Shown here one piece after another: positions 10,401 through 19,964 of a DNA stretch of 64,000 nucleotides. The DNA lies in contig NZ_CP048795.1 in the NCBI RefSeq assembly GCF_011006175.1, forward strand, positions 682,001-746,000, given 5' to 3'. This DNA comes from Hydrogenobacter sp. T-8. GTDB lineage: Bacteria > Aquificota > Aquificia > Aquificales > Aquificaceae. Position numbers and translations under genes: made by a program. The notes beneath the pieces were generated by a model. That model was not told the DNA's origin, did not search any database, and saw only the letters and a list, made by a program, of their open reading frames with translations. Every line of letters begins with the position of its first letter. The first letter of the stretch is position 1.

Positions 10401-10857
10401 TTATCTTTTCAAGACTTTCAAAACTCAAAGTATTCAAAGCCTTTTCAAAGGTTCTGTATCTTTTACCCTTTTCCACAAAGTAGGTATAACGCTTATAGCT
10501 ACTAAGCTCTACCTTTTTTCCCTTGTATAGTGCATAGACAAGGGAGAGTCTAAAGTTTCCAGTTTCGTCATAGAAGGCAAAGAGTCCAACATCAAAAAAG
10601 TCATTTTTGAGTATGTTTTTTGCAAGCTCAAATTGTTTTTTCTTTCCACTTCTTTCAGAAAGCTCAGCTTGGGTTTTTATAGCCCACACACCAAACCTAT
10701 TGTTATCCTCAAGCTCCTTCTGTGCCAAAAGCTCAATATCTGTAAAGTTTTCTACAGGTGCGTATTTTTCTCTAAGGAAGCGAAAGTCTTCGTCCTTTTC
10801 TTCCAAAAACCTTACTAAAACCTCTGGGCTAAAGCTGTCTATAAGATCCTGAAGCAT
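7450..10857 (-). CDS. Eco57I-type adenine-specific DNA methylase / type IIG-like R-M protein
   Basis: Large protein of about 1135 residues. The gamma-class N6-adenine methyltransferase core carries motif I (VLDPAVGSGAF) and motif IV (IVIGNPPYVRQERL). A C-terminal TaqI-like specificity region follows (RIYFGIKTGFNEAFIID). The N-terminal 400 residues resemble those of Eco57I-family fusion enzymes, but I see no clear PD-(D/E)XK triad there, so cleavage by this protein is unproven. The start is set at the ATG at 10857 (MLQDLIDSF). The longer open frame to 11034 runs through the divergent Rpn gene, while TAAAAT lies 7 nt before 10857. It is probably one half of a defence module with the helicase at 11800-15033. 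Confidence 0.85.
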   Translation of the reverse strand: MLQDLIDSFSPEVLVRFLEEKDEDFRFLREKYAPVENFTDIELLAQKELEDNNRFGVWAIKTQAELSERSGKKKQFELAKNILKNDFFDVGLFAFYDETGNFRLSLVYALYKGKKVELSSYKRYTYFVEKGKRYRTFEKALNTLSFESLEKIKESFSRKPLIKEFYREIQNWYAWALKDPQVFFPSGRKEEHLIRLITRLVFVWFLKEKNLVPSLIFEPESLKHIVKDFMKGTNYYNAILQNLFFATLNTPAKGRRFANNEDFLKNRQDFGVKNLYRYKELLEISEEEFIRLFERVPFINGGLFECLDEDKNYVDGFTRNEKYRARIPDYLFFSEERTQDLSDFYGERKRERVKGLINILKDYNFTTDESTPLDVEVSLDPELLGHIFENLLASYNPETQETARKLTGSYYTPIEIVDFMVESALLEYFKRKTNIDEKRLEELFSSERMPELTEEERRQIVESIDSIKVLDPAVGSGAFPMAVLHKLVRLLEKVDPDNSLWKEKQKEKVLKSAEEIFERESKEVREELLKELNENFDQALREPDYARKLYIIQNSIYGVDIQPIAIQITKLRFFLTLLIDQKIDPSKENLGIKPLPHLETNFVSANTLIKLQRPQHSLMPREFNDLRKELLELYKRHFSVRTRQEKKRIQEKAKEIREKIKEMLQRSGWSSELAKKIADFDIFDQLSEADWFDPEWMFGVEGFDIVIGNPPYVRQERLKETKELLRQNYPNIYESTADLYVYFIVRGYELLKEGGVLSYITSNKWMRARYGRKLRKYLRENTRIELLLDFAGHRVFESATVDTSIVILSKIKEKNPAIKVAVADRELKEGSLREFIRSKVFYLSQEKLSDDVYVLEEEEVLRLKEKIEKVGKPLKDWDVRIYFGIKTGFNEAFIIDSQRREEILANCRDEEERRRTEEIIKQCIKGRNIKRYIYEAEDKYMLVLYRNVNIEKLSSIKAHLEKYKSFLIKRAGNQKWYELQAPPSKEKLEFLLKDKIGYSDIGFKFCYVPSGIVGDNTTYFIIPEGNLSIYYLLGLLNSKVVSFYYTHFLGARLGGRTTRGFTEYMNFLPIPPITKENQAIAEQIEELVSQILQIKAQDPNADTQELERQIDQLVYQLYKLTPEEIELIERKLTHN

Positions 10858-10858
10858 G

Positions 10859-10870
10859 TATGATATTTTA
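10859..10870. promoter_or_regulatory. Shared divergent -10 region (methylase / Rpn copy 2)
   Basis: Leftward TAAAAT (10870-10865) lies 7 nt before the methylase ATG at 10857. Rightward TATGAT (10859-10864) lies 12 nt before the ATG at 10877. The start codons are 19 bp apart. Confidence 0.45.
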
Positions 10871-10876
10871 ACTTGT

Positions 10877-11737
10877 ATGCAGAAGGATATAGCTTTAAAA
10901 GATGTTTTTGAGGAAATACCACACAGGCTTAGCAAAATACTCACACCAGCACCCATAAAAGAGCTACTGCCTACCAACTTCCCTTCCACAGAGTTAAGAG
11001 TGGACTTTTTGGCAAGGCTTGAGGATGAAAGCATATTGCATATAGAGTTTCAGTCTTTTAACGACATTAACATGCCTTTCAGAATGCTACGCTATTACCT
11101 TGCTATATTGGAGAGATATCCAACCAGTCCTATAAAACAGCTCCTTGTGTATGTGGGAAACAGAAAGCTAAGAATGAAGTCAAGGCTAAGGCTTAGAAAT
11201 CTTAGCTTTAGCTATGAGATACTTGACATAAGGCAGATAGACTGCAGAGTGCTTTTGGAAAGCCCAGACCCTATGGATAGGCTTTTAGCTTGTTTGTGTA
11301 AGGTAGAGGATGAGGCATATCTGATAGAGAAACTCATAAAGACTATGGAAGGCATGAACGAGGAAGAAAGGAAGGACTATCTACTGAAAGCCTTGACATT
11401 GACAGAACTGAGACCTAACTTAAGGATAAAGTTGACAGAGGAGGTTAGGCACATGCCTATAGTGGTTAGACCTGAGGATATAAGATTGCCAAAGAGAAAG
11501 TTGAGAAAGGACATTCTGTATAGGCTTGGACTTGAGGAGGGTAAGCAGATTGGAAAGTTAGAGTTCGCACAAAATATGGTTATAACTCTCGTAGAGAGTA
11601 AGCTTGGCTATGTGCCAGAGGGCTTGGAGGAAAGAGTAAGAGAGATAAAAGACAGAGATTTTTTACACGCTTTGATTAAAAAGTTGATAAGCTCTGAGAA
11701 AGTATTGGAAGTGTTGAAGAAGGAGCTAAATCTCTAA
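10877..11737 (+). CDS. Rpn-family PD-(D/E)XK nuclease/transposase-like protein, copy 2
   Basis: Close paralogue of the gene at 6478, with the same LRVDFLARL...HIEFQSF nuclease motif and matching sequence through LRKDILYRLGLEEGKQIG. It then lacks the extra octapeptide repeats and diverges moderately in the last 70 residues. I place the start at ATG 10877 (MQKDIALKD) because copy 1 aligns from here; an in-frame ATG at 10856 would put the start codon upstream of the probable -10 element. Product 286 residues. Together with copy 1 it brackets the methylase gene as direct repeats. Confidence 0.8.
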   Translation: MQKDIALKDVFEEIPHRLSKILTPAPIKELLPTNFPSTELRVDFLARLEDESILHIEFQSFNDINMPFRMLRYYLAILERYPTSPIKQLLVYVGNRKLRMKSRLRLRNLSFSYEILDIRQIDCRVLLESPDPMDRLLACLCKVEDEAYLIEKLIKTMEGMNEEERKDYLLKALTLTELRPNLRIKLTEEVRHMPIVVRPEDIRLPKRKLRKDILYRLGLEEGKQIGKLEFAQNMVITLVESKLGYVPEGLEERVREIKDRDFLHALIKKLISSEKVLEVLKKELNL

Positions 11738-11799
11738 AACTTCGTCATATACTTGGGGTGCAGTTAACATAGAAAGGCAAACTTTGGCTCGTAAACCTT

Positions 11800-14700
11800 T
11801 TATAGTCTATTTTCAACCGCAAGTATATAAACGGGCTCATGGCTTTCCATAAGGACTTTTACCTCTGGGTCTGGATATTCTTCCTTGAGTTGCATAAGTT
11901 GTTTCTGCAAGTCCTTTCCCAAGGACAGGTTTCTTATTTTGTTTATCACGTATTTTGGCACAGTGCTGTAATTCTCTATGTTTTCCATAAGGTTTTTCAC
12001 ATATTGACGTAAGTCCTCTGGTAGTTGATGGTTCCTGACTATAGTATTTAGCATACTCCACGCTTCTGAATAACTTCTCTGTAATTTTCCTATTGTTTTT
12101 GTTGCAGCATGGTTCAAAAGCTCATTGTAGTTTTTCCAAAAGCTCTCAGAGAGCTCAAGAGGTCTATCTTGATAACTTGCCTTAATATGCTCGTATACAT
12201 CCTCAAAACTAACTATCTTTGGCTGTCCTTCTGGCTCTTTGTAGCCAACAAATAGGTCTGTGCCTTTCTTTATTAGCACTATAAGGTTTTCTTGGCTGTG
12301 CCTTTTTGCAGTCTTTACTCTGTATGGAAACTCTTCCACAACCTTTAAAACCTCTGGGTGCTTTTTCTTTATTTCCTCAAATTCCTTTCTTACCTTTGAG
12401 AAAAAGCTCTCCTGCTCTGCTTCCGTGTAGGTGGTAAGTCTCCTGTATAGCTCAGAGGGTTGTGGCTCTTCCTCTGGTGAAAATATCTTTGCATCCTCTC
12501 CCAAAACCTTGTGAATCATAAACATCTTGTTCTGGGCTATTTCCCTTGAACGCACTATATCCGCTCCCCTTTCTGTAGGGAAGAAGTTTACAATGTAAAG
12601 CTCCTTGTAAACCTTTTTACCAATACGGTTAATCCTTCCAACCCTCTGGATAACTCTTACAGGGTTCCAGGGAATATCGTAGTTTATAACCACTCCTGCG
12701 CGGTTTAGGTTAAAGCCCTCTGAAAGCTTGTCAGTGGCAAGCAAAATGTCATACTCATCTTTCTGCTCTTTTGCACTGGCATCAAAGTTTTTGTATATGG
12801 ACTCTATGGTTTGTTTTGAGAGGTTTCCATGGGCACAAAGAACCTTATCACCAAAAGCTTCATTAAGGATTTTACATAAATATCTGGCAGTATCCACATA
12901 CTCTGTAAAAACTACCACCTTTCTGTCTTTTAAAAACTCCTTTATTGTTTCTATGAGCTTTTTTGCTTTTGGGTCTTCTCTTTCCAAACCTATTCTTTCA
13001 AACTTCTCCAAAAGCTCCCTAAAAAGCCTTATGTCCCTCTGTATATCTTCAACAAACTTTTTACCAAGCTCTTCTATCTTGTAAACTTCATGATACTTTG
13101 ACTTCTTGCCTTGTTTGTATACTTCCTCTAATTCTTTTAGCTTTTGCTCTACAGTTTCATCGTCTTCAACAGAAAGTATCTCTTCTATGATGTCTCTGTC
13201 AAGCACAAAGCTTTTTGTTCTTTCTATGAAATCCAAAGCGTTTTCGTGAATTTCTAAGAACCTTTTGAGGCTATTTTTAAAGGCTCCAAAACTGCTTTCA
13301 AACCTCTTTACCAGTAGTCTTCTCATGAAGCTATAAAGGTTTTTCTGATAGAGGTAAGTAAAATCCTCATTTTCTTCCTCTTCTCTTTTGTATCTCTCTG
13401 GAAAGTATATGGCTCCTGTAAACCTTCCACCTTCTGAGAGGTCGGTAAAGGCACTTATGACCTCGTCGTAAAAGTATAACTGCTCTGGTGTTAACTCAAA
13501 AAACTTCTCTATAGGGTCTTTTACTTCAGGAAGGTCTATTCTGTCTGGGTAATACCGTAGGTCAAGCCTGTTTCTTCTTATAACTACTGGCTCAATAATA
13601 CTTCTTATCTGCCTTGCCAAACTCTTTGCGGTTTCTTTTACCTTGTTTATGTCTATGTCATCTTCTTTGAAAAGTTCCTTATAATACTTTCGGGCACGTT
13701 CTTCGTTGCTCTTGTTTGAGGAGTTCCAATAGGTTTTTATGTAGGATAGTTTTTTGAAGTCTCTTTCAAACTCTTCAAATTTACCTTCAAGGTCTTCGTC
13801 AAAGACTATGGTGGATTTTTTGGGAATGGTAAAGAGTTTTAGCATGGCAAATATATCCGAAGGTCTGTTGTTAAAGGGAGTTGCACTCAAGAGTAGCACC
13901 CTTTTACCACTGCATATCTGTTGCAGATAGGTGTAGCTTTTGGTGTTTTCGTTTCTAAACCTGTGGGCTTCGTCCACTATAACAGTTTGGACATCTTGGT
14001 GTTTCTCCACATATTCTAAGGCTTCCCTTAACTTTCCCACAGAAAAGACTCTCCAGTCATGCAGTCCAAAGTCCGCCAAGTATTTTTTCCATCCATAGTT
14101 TTCTCCTTCGTCTCCTATGAGGTGTGGTGGTGCAATAACAATTCCTCTTGTGCCAAGTCTTTTGGCTACCGCAACCGCTATAACAGACTTTCCAAGCCCT
14201 ACCACATCTGCCAAAATAACACCATTATGGGTGTTTACTATTCTAACCGCCTGTGCGATGGCTTCCACTTGATAGCTATAGGCTTTATATCCTGCCTCTT
14301 CCAATAGAGTCTTTATGGTGTTTTTTGAACTTTCTGAGGTATCTGTGTAGCTTTCCATGTAGGTTTTAAGTGCATATACATAGGCTTCAAAGGGGCTTAT
14401 AGCCCTTAGAAAGGTTTTTGTTCTGATATGGTCTAATATCTTGTTTACATCAAGGGATACCGCTTCTTTCCATAGTCTATCAAAGTATGCTTTAGCTTCT
14501 TCAAAGCCGTAGTCCCTTATTTCCACATTAAACTCTTCTTGATAGCTAAGCCCTGCGCTGGTTAGATTGCTACTGCCTGTTATAAAAAGGTGTGGTATTG
14601 CTTGTCCCTCTTCCAAGATAAAAAGGTAAAGCTTTGCATGATTAGGTTTCCTTGTCTTTTTCAAAAGAAGTTTCTTTTCCTGTAGAAGTTTTATAAAAAA

Positions 14701-15033
14701 CTCCACTTGCTCGTAGGTTTCTTTTCTGTCCGTATCACCGGAGGTAAAAGCCTTGTCCAAAGAGAGGAAAAATTGATTTCTTGGGTCTGAAGTCTCAAGA
14801 GCATATTCATAGAGCCTGTTTATCCTCTGGTCCACATCAAGCCCAACGAGAATCTTTATATGTCCTTCTCTTAGCTTTCCCTTCTCCTCCATATCTTTGA
14901 GAACCTCATACAAGAAGGGTGCGGAGGAAAAGTAGAAAAAGCCCACAAGGATGTTTATTTCCACACTTTTGGGGATTATATACCTTAGCCTCTGCTCAAG
15001 GGTTTTCTGGTCGCTGTTTGTTATAAAGGGCAT
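11800..15033 (-). CDS. SNF2-type helicase with N-terminal phospholipase D-like domain
   Basis: Protein of 1077 residues. Residues 1-200 form a PLD-like domain with HAKLYLF (HxK) and GSSNLTSAG, as in PLD-superfamily nucleases. An SNF2/SF2 helicase follows: Walker A LADVVGLGKS, VIVDEAHRFRN (DEAH), LLSATPFNN and motif VI QRVGRINRIGK. The pairing with an Eco57I-like methylase resembles the DrmD (SNF2) plus DrmMI (methylase) part of class 1 DISARM, but drmA, drmB and a free drmC are absent; here the PLD part is fused to the helicase. DNA restriction or translocation is inferred from the family. The C-terminal 250 residues are not recognised. Confidence 0.85.
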   Translation of the reverse strand: MPFITNSDQKTLEQRLRYIIPKSVEINILVGFFYFSSAPFLYEVLKDMEEKGKLREGHIKILVGLDVDQRINRLYEYALETSDPRNQFFLSLDKAFTSGDTDRKETYEQVEFFIKLLQEKKLLLKKTRKPNHAKLYLFILEEGQAIPHLFITGSSNLTSAGLSYQEEFNVEIRDYGFEEAKAYFDRLWKEAVSLDVNKILDHIRTKTFLRAISPFEAYVYALKTYMESYTDTSESSKNTIKTLLEEAGYKAYSYQVEAIAQAVRIVNTHNGVILADVVGLGKSVIAVAVAKRLGTRGIVIAPPHLIGDEGENYGWKKYLADFGLHDWRVFSVGKLREALEYVEKHQDVQTVIVDEAHRFRNENTKSYTYLQQICSGKRVLLLSATPFNNRPSDIFAMLKLFTIPKKSTIVFDEDLEGKFEEFERDFKKLSYIKTYWNSSNKSNEERARKYYKELFKEDDIDINKVKETAKSLARQIRSIIEPVVIRRNRLDLRYYPDRIDLPEVKDPIEKFFELTPEQLYFYDEVISAFTDLSEGGRFTGAIYFPERYKREEEENEDFTYLYQKNLYSFMRRLLVKRFESSFGAFKNSLKRFLEIHENALDFIERTKSFVLDRDIIEEILSVEDDETVEQKLKELEEVYKQGKKSKYHEVYKIEELGKKFVEDIQRDIRLFRELLEKFERIGLEREDPKAKKLIETIKEFLKDRKVVVFTEYVDTARYLCKILNEAFGDKVLCAHGNLSKQTIESIYKNFDASAKEQKDEYDILLATDKLSEGFNLNRAGVVINYDIPWNPVRVIQRVGRINRIGKKVYKELYIVNFFPTERGADIVRSREIAQNKMFMIHKVLGEDAKIFSPEEEPQPSELYRRLTTYTEAEQESFFSKVRKEFEEIKKKHPEVLKVVEEFPYRVKTAKRHSQENLIVLIKKGTDLFVGYKEPEGQPKIVSFEDVYEHIKASYQDRPLELSESFWKNYNELLNHAATKTIGKLQRSYSEAWSMLNTIVRNHQLPEDLRQYVKNLMENIENYSTVPKYVINKIRNLSLGKDLQKQLMQLKEEYPDPEVKVLMESHEPVYILAVENRL

Positions 15034-15049
15034 GGCTCTATTAGCTTAG

Positions 15050-15055
15050 TATAAT
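15050..15055 (+). promoter_or_regulatory. -10-like element of ileS
   Basis: TATAAT lies 8 nt before the ileS ATG (15064). The helicase start (15033) faces the other way, 30 bp from ileS. Confidence 0.5.
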
Positions 15056-15063
15056 ATAACCTC

Positions 15064-17823
15064 ATGCGAAACTACGCAGAAACCTTAAACCTTCCAAAGA
15101 CGGATTTTCCAATGAAGGCAAACCTGCCAGAGAGAGAGCCTCAAATACTTCAGAAGTGGCAGGGGCTATACAGAAAGCTCTGGGAGAGAAACAAGGACAA
15201 ACCCCTTTTTGTGCTACATGATGGACCACCTTATGCTAACGGGCATATTCATATAGGGCATGCTCTCAACAAAGTCCTTAAAGACCTTATTGTCAAATAT
15301 AGGCTTTTGACAGGATACAATGTGGACTTTGTGCCTGGTTGGGATTGTCATGGACTGCCTATAGAACAGCAGGTGGAAAAGGAGCTAAAGGAGAAAAAGC
15401 TCTCCAAGGAAGAGCTTGGTAAGGTGGAGTTTAGAAGGCTTTGTAGAGCTTATGCGGAGAGGTTTATAAAGGTTCAAAAGGAAGAGTTTATAAGGCTTGG
15501 TGTCCTTGCGGACTGGGAAAATCCTTACATAACCATGGACCCTGCCTATCAGGCACAAGAAGTAAGGGAATTAGGAAGGGTCTTCAGTAGGGGCTTGGTC
15601 ATAAAGAGCAAAAAACCCGTCTATTGGTGTATATATGACAAAACCGCAGAGGCGGAGGCGGAAGTAGAATACTACGAGAAGGAAGACCCAAGCATATATG
15701 TGAAGTTTCCACTAAGGGACCAGCCAAAAACATACCTGCTTATATGGACTACCACTCCTTGGACTTTGCCTGCCAACCTTGGCGTTATGGTGGGAGAGGA
15801 CTACGAGTATGTCTTTTTCAAGTCTGGAGAAGAGACCTACATATTGGCAAAGGAGTTATTAGAAAGTGTCAAGTCTCTTACGGGTATAAACGGAGAGGTT
15901 ATAAGGCAGGTAAGGGGGTCTGAGCTTGTGGGTCTTGAGTATTTTGCACCCTATGGGGGCAGGGTAAACAAGGTCTACCCCTCGGAGTTTGTGGAGCTAT
16001 CTACAGGAACAGGTCTTGTTCATATGGCACCGGGTCATGGTAGGGAGGACTATTTGGTGGGTCTTAGGTATGGGCTTGAGCCCTTTGCACCCGTGGATGA
16101 CGAGGGTAGGTTTACCCAAGAAGCACCAGAGTTTATAAGGGGCAAGAGGGTCTTTGAGGCAAATCCTCTCATAATAGAAGACCTGAGGGCAAGAAGTCTG
16201 CTGCTTTGGGAAGGCAAGATGAGGCACTCCTATCCTCACTGTTGGAGATGCAAAAATCCTGTCATATTTAGGGCAACGCCTCAATGGTTTATAAGCATGT
16301 CAGGTCAGGTTGATGGTAAGAGTTTTAGAGAAAAGTGCCTTGAGGAGATAGAAAAAGTTCAATGGATTCCACCCTACGGTAAAAACCGCATAGGGTCTAT
16401 GGTAGAAAACAGACCAGATTGGTGTATATCTCGTCAAAGGTTCTGGGGTGTGCCTATAACGGTCTTTTATTGTAAAAACTGCGGGCATGTGGTCTCTGAC
16501 TTAGAGGTATTTGAGAGGATAGCTAATATGATAGAGACTTCTCCGGAGGGAGCTGACCTTTGGTTTGAGAAGTCTCCAGAGGAGCTCCTGCCAGAGGGCT
16601 ATACCTGTCCTTCCTGTGGCTCAAGGGAGTTTATAAAGGAAGAGGATATTCTGGATGTGTGGTTTGACTCTGGCTCTTCTCACGCACAGGTTTTGAGAAA
16701 GAGGGGCATTCAGAAGGCAGACCTCTACCTTGAGGGTTCGGACCAGCATAGGGGATGGTTTCAGGCATCTTTGCTTGAGTCCGTTGCCAGCTACGGAGAA
16801 GCACCCTACAAGGCGGTCCTTACCCATGGCTTTACGGTGGATGAAAAGGGCAGAAAAATGTCCAAGTCCTTAGGAAACGTGGTCTCACCTCAGGAGGTCA
16901 TAAAGCAATACGGTGCGGACGTGCTTAGGCTTTGGGTGGTATCCGAGGACTACACGGAGGATGTGAGGCTCGGAAAGGGCATAATCCAAAGACTTGTTGA
17001 GGACTATAAGAAGATAAGAAACACTATAAGGTTCTTGCTAGGAAACCTTTATGACTTTGAACCCTCAGAGGCAGTGCCCTACGAGGAACTTCACCACTTT
17101 GACCGTTGGATGCTTTCATACCTGCAGAAACTTCTCCAAGAGGTTCATAAGCATTACCAAGAATACGCCTTTCATAGGGTCTATCACTTAGTAAGAAACT
17201 TCTGCTCTGTGGAGCTTTCGAGCCTGTATCTTGATGTTTTAAAGGATAGGCTCTACGTTTATGCTCCAAACAGCTGGGAAAGAAGGTCTGCTCAAACAGT
17301 CCTTTATGCCTTGGCGGAAGCCCTCATTACTTCAATCGCACCCTTTCTTAGCTTTACCGCAGAGGAGGCTTGGGAGCACCTAAGGAAGACAAACCCAGAG
17401 CTTCCAGAAAGCGTCTTTATGCACCACATGCCTCAAGGAAAAGAAGAGCTAATTGATGAGCAACTCTTCAAGGACTACGAGTATCTAATAAGGCTAAGAG
17501 GGGATGTGATGAAGGCGATAGAAATAGCAAGAAGGGACAAGGCGGTAAACCACCCATACGAAGCTCAAGTCTTTCTGTGGGGAAAAGGCTTGGAAATTGC
17601 GAGAGAATATGAAGACTACCTTAAGTATTTCTTTACTGTGAGTGCAGTTAAGTTTTCAGAGGGTGGTAGTTATGTTATAGAGGGTGAGGAGGTAAAGGGT
17701 ATAAGAGTGGGCGTGTCTCCTGCGGAAGGTAAGAAATGTCCAAGATGCTGGCTATACTACCCAGAGGAAGAGTTTGAGGGAGAAGTATGCAAAAGATGTG
17801 CAGGAGTGCTACAAGAGGTATAA
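15064..17823 (+). CDS. ileS: Isoleucyl-tRNA synthetase
   Basis: Class Ia synthetase, 919 residues, normal bacterial-type length. The HIGH motif appears as [10 protein letters not shown] near residue 64 and the KMSKS loop as KMSKSLGN near residue 600. The editing (CP1) domain between them includes [12 protein letters not shown]. The C-terminus has the zinc-binding [21 protein letters not shown]. The N-terminus [24 protein letters not shown] is canonical, confirming the start. The small coiled-coil membrane protein follows after 25 bp. Confidence 0.97.
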   Translation: MRNYAETLNLPKTDFPMKANLPEREPQILQKWQGLYRKLWERNKDKPLFVLHDGPPYANGHIHIGHALNKVLKDLIVKYRLLTGYNVDFVPGWDCHGLPIEQQVEKELKEKKLSKEELGKVEFRRLCRAYAERFIKVQKEEFIRLGVLADWENPYITMDPAYQAQEVRELGRVFSRGLVIKSKKPVYWCIYDKTAEAEAEVEYYEKEDPSIYVKFPLRDQPKTYLLIWTTTPWTLPANLGVMVGEDYEYVFFKSGEETYILAKELLESVKSLTGINGEVIRQVRGSELVGLEYFAPYGGRVNKVYPSEFVELSTGTGLVHMAPGHGREDYLVGLRYGLEPFAPVDDEGRFTQEAPEFIRGKRVFEANPLIIEDLRARSLLLWEGKMRHSYPHCWRCKNPVIFRATPQWFISMSGQVDGKSFREKCLEEIEKVQWIPPYGKNRIGSMVENRPDWCISRQRFWGVPITVFYCKNCGHVVSDLEVFERIANMIETSPEGADLWFEKSPEELLPEGYTCPSCGSREFIKEEDILDVWFDSGSSHAQVLRKRGIQKADLYLEGSDQHRGWFQASLLESVASYGEAPYKAVLTHGFTVDEKGRKMSKSLGNVVSPQEVIKQYGADVLRLWVVSEDYTEDVRLGKGIIQRLVEDYKKIRNTIRFLLGNLYDFEPSEAVPYEELHHFDRWMLSYLQKLLQEVHKHYQEYAFHRVYHLVRNFCSVELSSLYLDVLKDRLYVYAPNSWERRSAQTVLYALAEALITSIAPFLSFTAEEAWEHLRKTNPELPESVFMHHMPQGKEELIDEQLFKDYEYLIRLRGDVMKAIEIARRDKAVNHPYEAQVFLWGKGLEIAREYEDYLKYFFTVSAVKFSEGGSYVIEGEEVKGIRVGVSPAEGKKCPRCWLYYPEEEFEGEVCKRCAGVLQEV

Positions 17824-17848
17824 ATTTAATAGATTACGAGGAAGTGTT

Positions 17849-18265
17849 ATGGTTAGGCTTATACTTCTTTTAATCGTGCTTTTGGGCTTTGGCTTTGCCA
17901 AGGAGGTCTCCTTTACCCAAGAAGACAGGGAAAGACTTAGAAATATGGAGATAAAAATAGAAAGACTTGAAACAAAGATGGATGTAGGCTTTCAGCAAGT
18001 AGATAAACGTTTTGAGCAGATGGAGAAGCAAATAGACAGGCTTACTCAGATAATGATAGCCATCTTTGGTGGTCAGCTTCTCTTGATAGCCACTATAATT
18101 GGGCTTATCCTGTGGGATAGGAAAAGCACTGTGAAAAGGGCTACAGATGAGGCTCTTGAGAAGTTTGAAAAGGGCAAGTTTTCTAAACTTTTGGACGCAC
18201 TCAGAGACCTCGCAGGTGAGGACGAAAGGCTTTATAGGGTCTTGAAAAAGTATAATCTACTGTAG
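17849..18265 (+). CDS. Small membrane/coiled-coil protein of unknown function
   Basis: About 138 residues. I start at ATG 17849 (MVRLILLLIVLLGFGFA, a probable signal peptide or anchor) because GAGGAAG lies 6-12 nt upstream; the longer open frame from 17774 overlaps ileS. A coiled-coil stretch (KMDVGFQQVDKRFEQMEKQIDRL) is followed by a second hydrophobic segment (IMIAIFGGQLLLIATIIGLILW). A charged cytoplasmic tail follows. The layout suggests a membrane protein with an external coiled coil. No function is recognised. It lies between ileS and nrnA in the same direction. Confidence 0.7.
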   Translation: MVRLILLLIVLLGFGFAKEVSFTQEDRERLRNMEIKIERLETKMDVGFQQVDKRFEQMEKQIDRLTQIMIAIFGGQLLLIATIIGLILWDRKSTVKRATDEALEKFEKGKFSKLLDALRDLAGEDERLYRVLKKYNLL

Positions 18266-18275
18266 GAGGAAAGCC

Positions 18276-19277
18276 ATGTTTGAACAAAGCATACCACTAA
18301 TAGAGCTTTTAAAAAGGGAAGAAGGCCCTATCCTCATAGCCAGCCATGAAAACCCAGATGCGGACACATTGGGAAGTGCCCTTGCCTTATACCTTTTTCT
18401 AAAGAAAAAGGGTAAGAAGGTTATTGTGGGTTGTAAGGATAAAGTGCCACACTTTTTAGACTTTCTGCCGGGAGCCGGTGATGTAGTCCCGCTTCCAGTT
18501 AACGAAGTCTTTAGCCTTGCCATCGTAGTGGATGCCAGTGGCTTCTACAGGGTTAACTCAGAGGTGAGAGCTTTCAAGAGGGCAAGGATAGACCACCACA
18601 TAGGCGGAGAGTTCTATGGAGAGTATGACTACATAGACCCGTCCGCACCATCCACCACAGCCCTTGTTTACAGACTAATCTGTCAGTGGGATAGGTCTGC
18701 CATAGACAAGGATATAGCACAAAACCTCTATGCTGGGCTTGCCACAGACACGGGCTTTTTTAAATATTCTAACACCAACGCAGAAACCTTCCAACTGGCA
18801 AAGGAGCTTGTAGAGCTTGGAGCTGAACCTCATTGGACTTATGTGAACTTTGCGGAAAGAGAGAGCTTAAACAAGATGAGGCTGATATCAAAGGTGCTTG
18901 ACACCCTATCACTTCATGAAGATGGTCTTGTTGCAGGTATAACCATATTTGACAGGTTCTTTAAAGAAACTGGTTGTGAGTATTCAGACAGCGAAGGACT
19001 TGTGGGTTATCCCAGGTCTCTGGAAGGAGTGGAAGTGGCTTACGCCATTATAGAAAAGCCTGACGAAGGTGTGTGGAAGGTTTCCCTTAGGTCCAAGGGA
19101 AAAGTGGATGTGGCGAAGATAGCGGAAGCTCTTGGTGGTGGAGGGCACAAGTATGCATCTGGTTGTAAGATTAAGGCTGATAGCTATGAATCTGCTCTTG
19201 AAAAGCTCCTTAGTGCCATAAGAGAAGGGCTTGAAAGGGAAGGTTTAATAAAGCATGCTGTAAGCCAGACCACCTAA
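18276..19277 (+). CDS. nrnA: DHH-family phosphoesterase (NrnA-like nanoRNase/pAp phosphatase)
   Basis: 333 residues. The DHH domain has SHENPDADTLGSALAL, VVDASG and DHHIGGEF; the DHHA1 domain has the glycine-rich GGGGHKYASGC. These match bifunctional oligoribonuclease/3',5'-bisphosphate nucleotidase NrnA, which degrades 2-5 nt RNAs and pAp in the cytoplasm. AGGAGG lies upstream of the ATG at 18276. The 3' end overlaps the converging ydcF-like gene by 33 bp, so the two transcripts overlap tail to tail. Confidence 0.88.
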   Translation: MFEQSIPLIELLKREEGPILIASHENPDADTLGSALALYLFLKKKGKKVIVGCKDKVPHFLDFLPGAGDVVPLPVNEVFSLAIVVDASGFYRVNSEVRAFKRARIDHHIGGEFYGEYDYIDPSAPSTTALVYRLICQWDRSAIDKDIAQNLYAGLATDTGFFKYSNTNAETFQLAKELVELGAEPHWTYVNFAERESLNKMRLISKVLDTLSLHEDGLVAGITIFDRFFKETGCEYSDSEGLVGYPRSLEGVEVAYAIIEKPDEGVWKVSLRSKGKVDVAKIAEALGGGGHKYASGCKIKADSYESALEKLLSAIREGLEREGLIKHAVSQTT

Positions 19278-19964
19278 GTGTTCTCTAAGAGCCTTGTAGC
19301 TATCGTTTAGGACGCTCATTCTGGGAATAAAGCTGTATAGGTTGTAGCTTTTGTCTTGTTTGAAATCTGTAGGATATGGAATAGTCTCCAGCCCTGCCCT
19401 CCTGAAGGTTTCCACAGCTCTACGCATATGGTATGCGGATGTAATGAGAACTATCTTCTTAAAGTTTCTCTCTTTGCATATTTCTTTTACATACTTAGCG
19501 TTTTCAAAGGTATCTCTGCTTCTTACTTCGGTAATTATCTCCTTTTTGTCTACACCAAGCTCTTCAAGAACCTGTTTCATCACCTCAGCCTCGGGAAGTT
19601 TTCCTATACTTGCACCGCCCGAGAGGATTATAGGCAATCCATATCTTTTGTGAAGTATGAAGCCTGTTAGAAGCCTTTTCATTGAGTCTTCCTTGAGAAT
19701 ACCCGTATTGTAAGAGCCACCTCCCAGAACTACAAGGGCATCCGCCTGCACTTCCCTTGGAACAGGATAGGCTTCTTCCAAAGGTTTGTATAGCATGTCC
19801 TTTACTGGTTCTACTGACAACAGATAAAGCCCGAATGCACCAAAGAAGGCGAGCAAACTGACGACCCTTCTCTTGGAAATGACCGCTATAATGAGAAAAA
19901 GAATAATAAAAAGCGTTGGAGGTAGGAGGATGAGACTTAGGAGCTTTTTGAGGAAAAAACTCAT
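19245..19964 (-). CDS. YdcF/ElyC-like DUF218 membrane protein
   Basis: 239 residues. Two N-terminal hydrophobic segments (residues 8-30 and 35-52) are followed by a DUF218 domain: ALVVLGGGSYNTG, YGLPIILSGG, ESRDTFEN-like VRSRDTFENAKYVKE and ITSAYHMRRAVETFRRAG. Relatives (SanA, ElyC, YdcF) act in envelope integrity or on polyprenol-linked precursors. It is the last gene of the leftward operon and overlaps exbD by 4 bp. Confidence 0.85.
   Translation of the reverse strand: MSFFLKKLLSLILLPPTLFIILFLIIAVISKRRVVSLLAFFGAFGLYLLSVEPVKDMLYKPLEEAYPVPREVQADALVVLGGGSYNTGILKEDSMKRLLTGFILHKRYGLPIILSGGASIGKLPEAEVMKQVLEELGVDKKEIITEVRSRDTFENAKYVKEICKERNFKKIVLITSAYHMRRAVETFRRAGLETIPYPTDFKQDKSYNLYSFIPRMSVLNDSYKALREHLGGLAYSMLY

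Noticed and set aside
10858-11034. N-terminal extension of the methylase
   Set aside because: It would run antisense through the Rpn gene and upstream of its own promoter element; MLQDLIDSF at 10857 is the plausible start.
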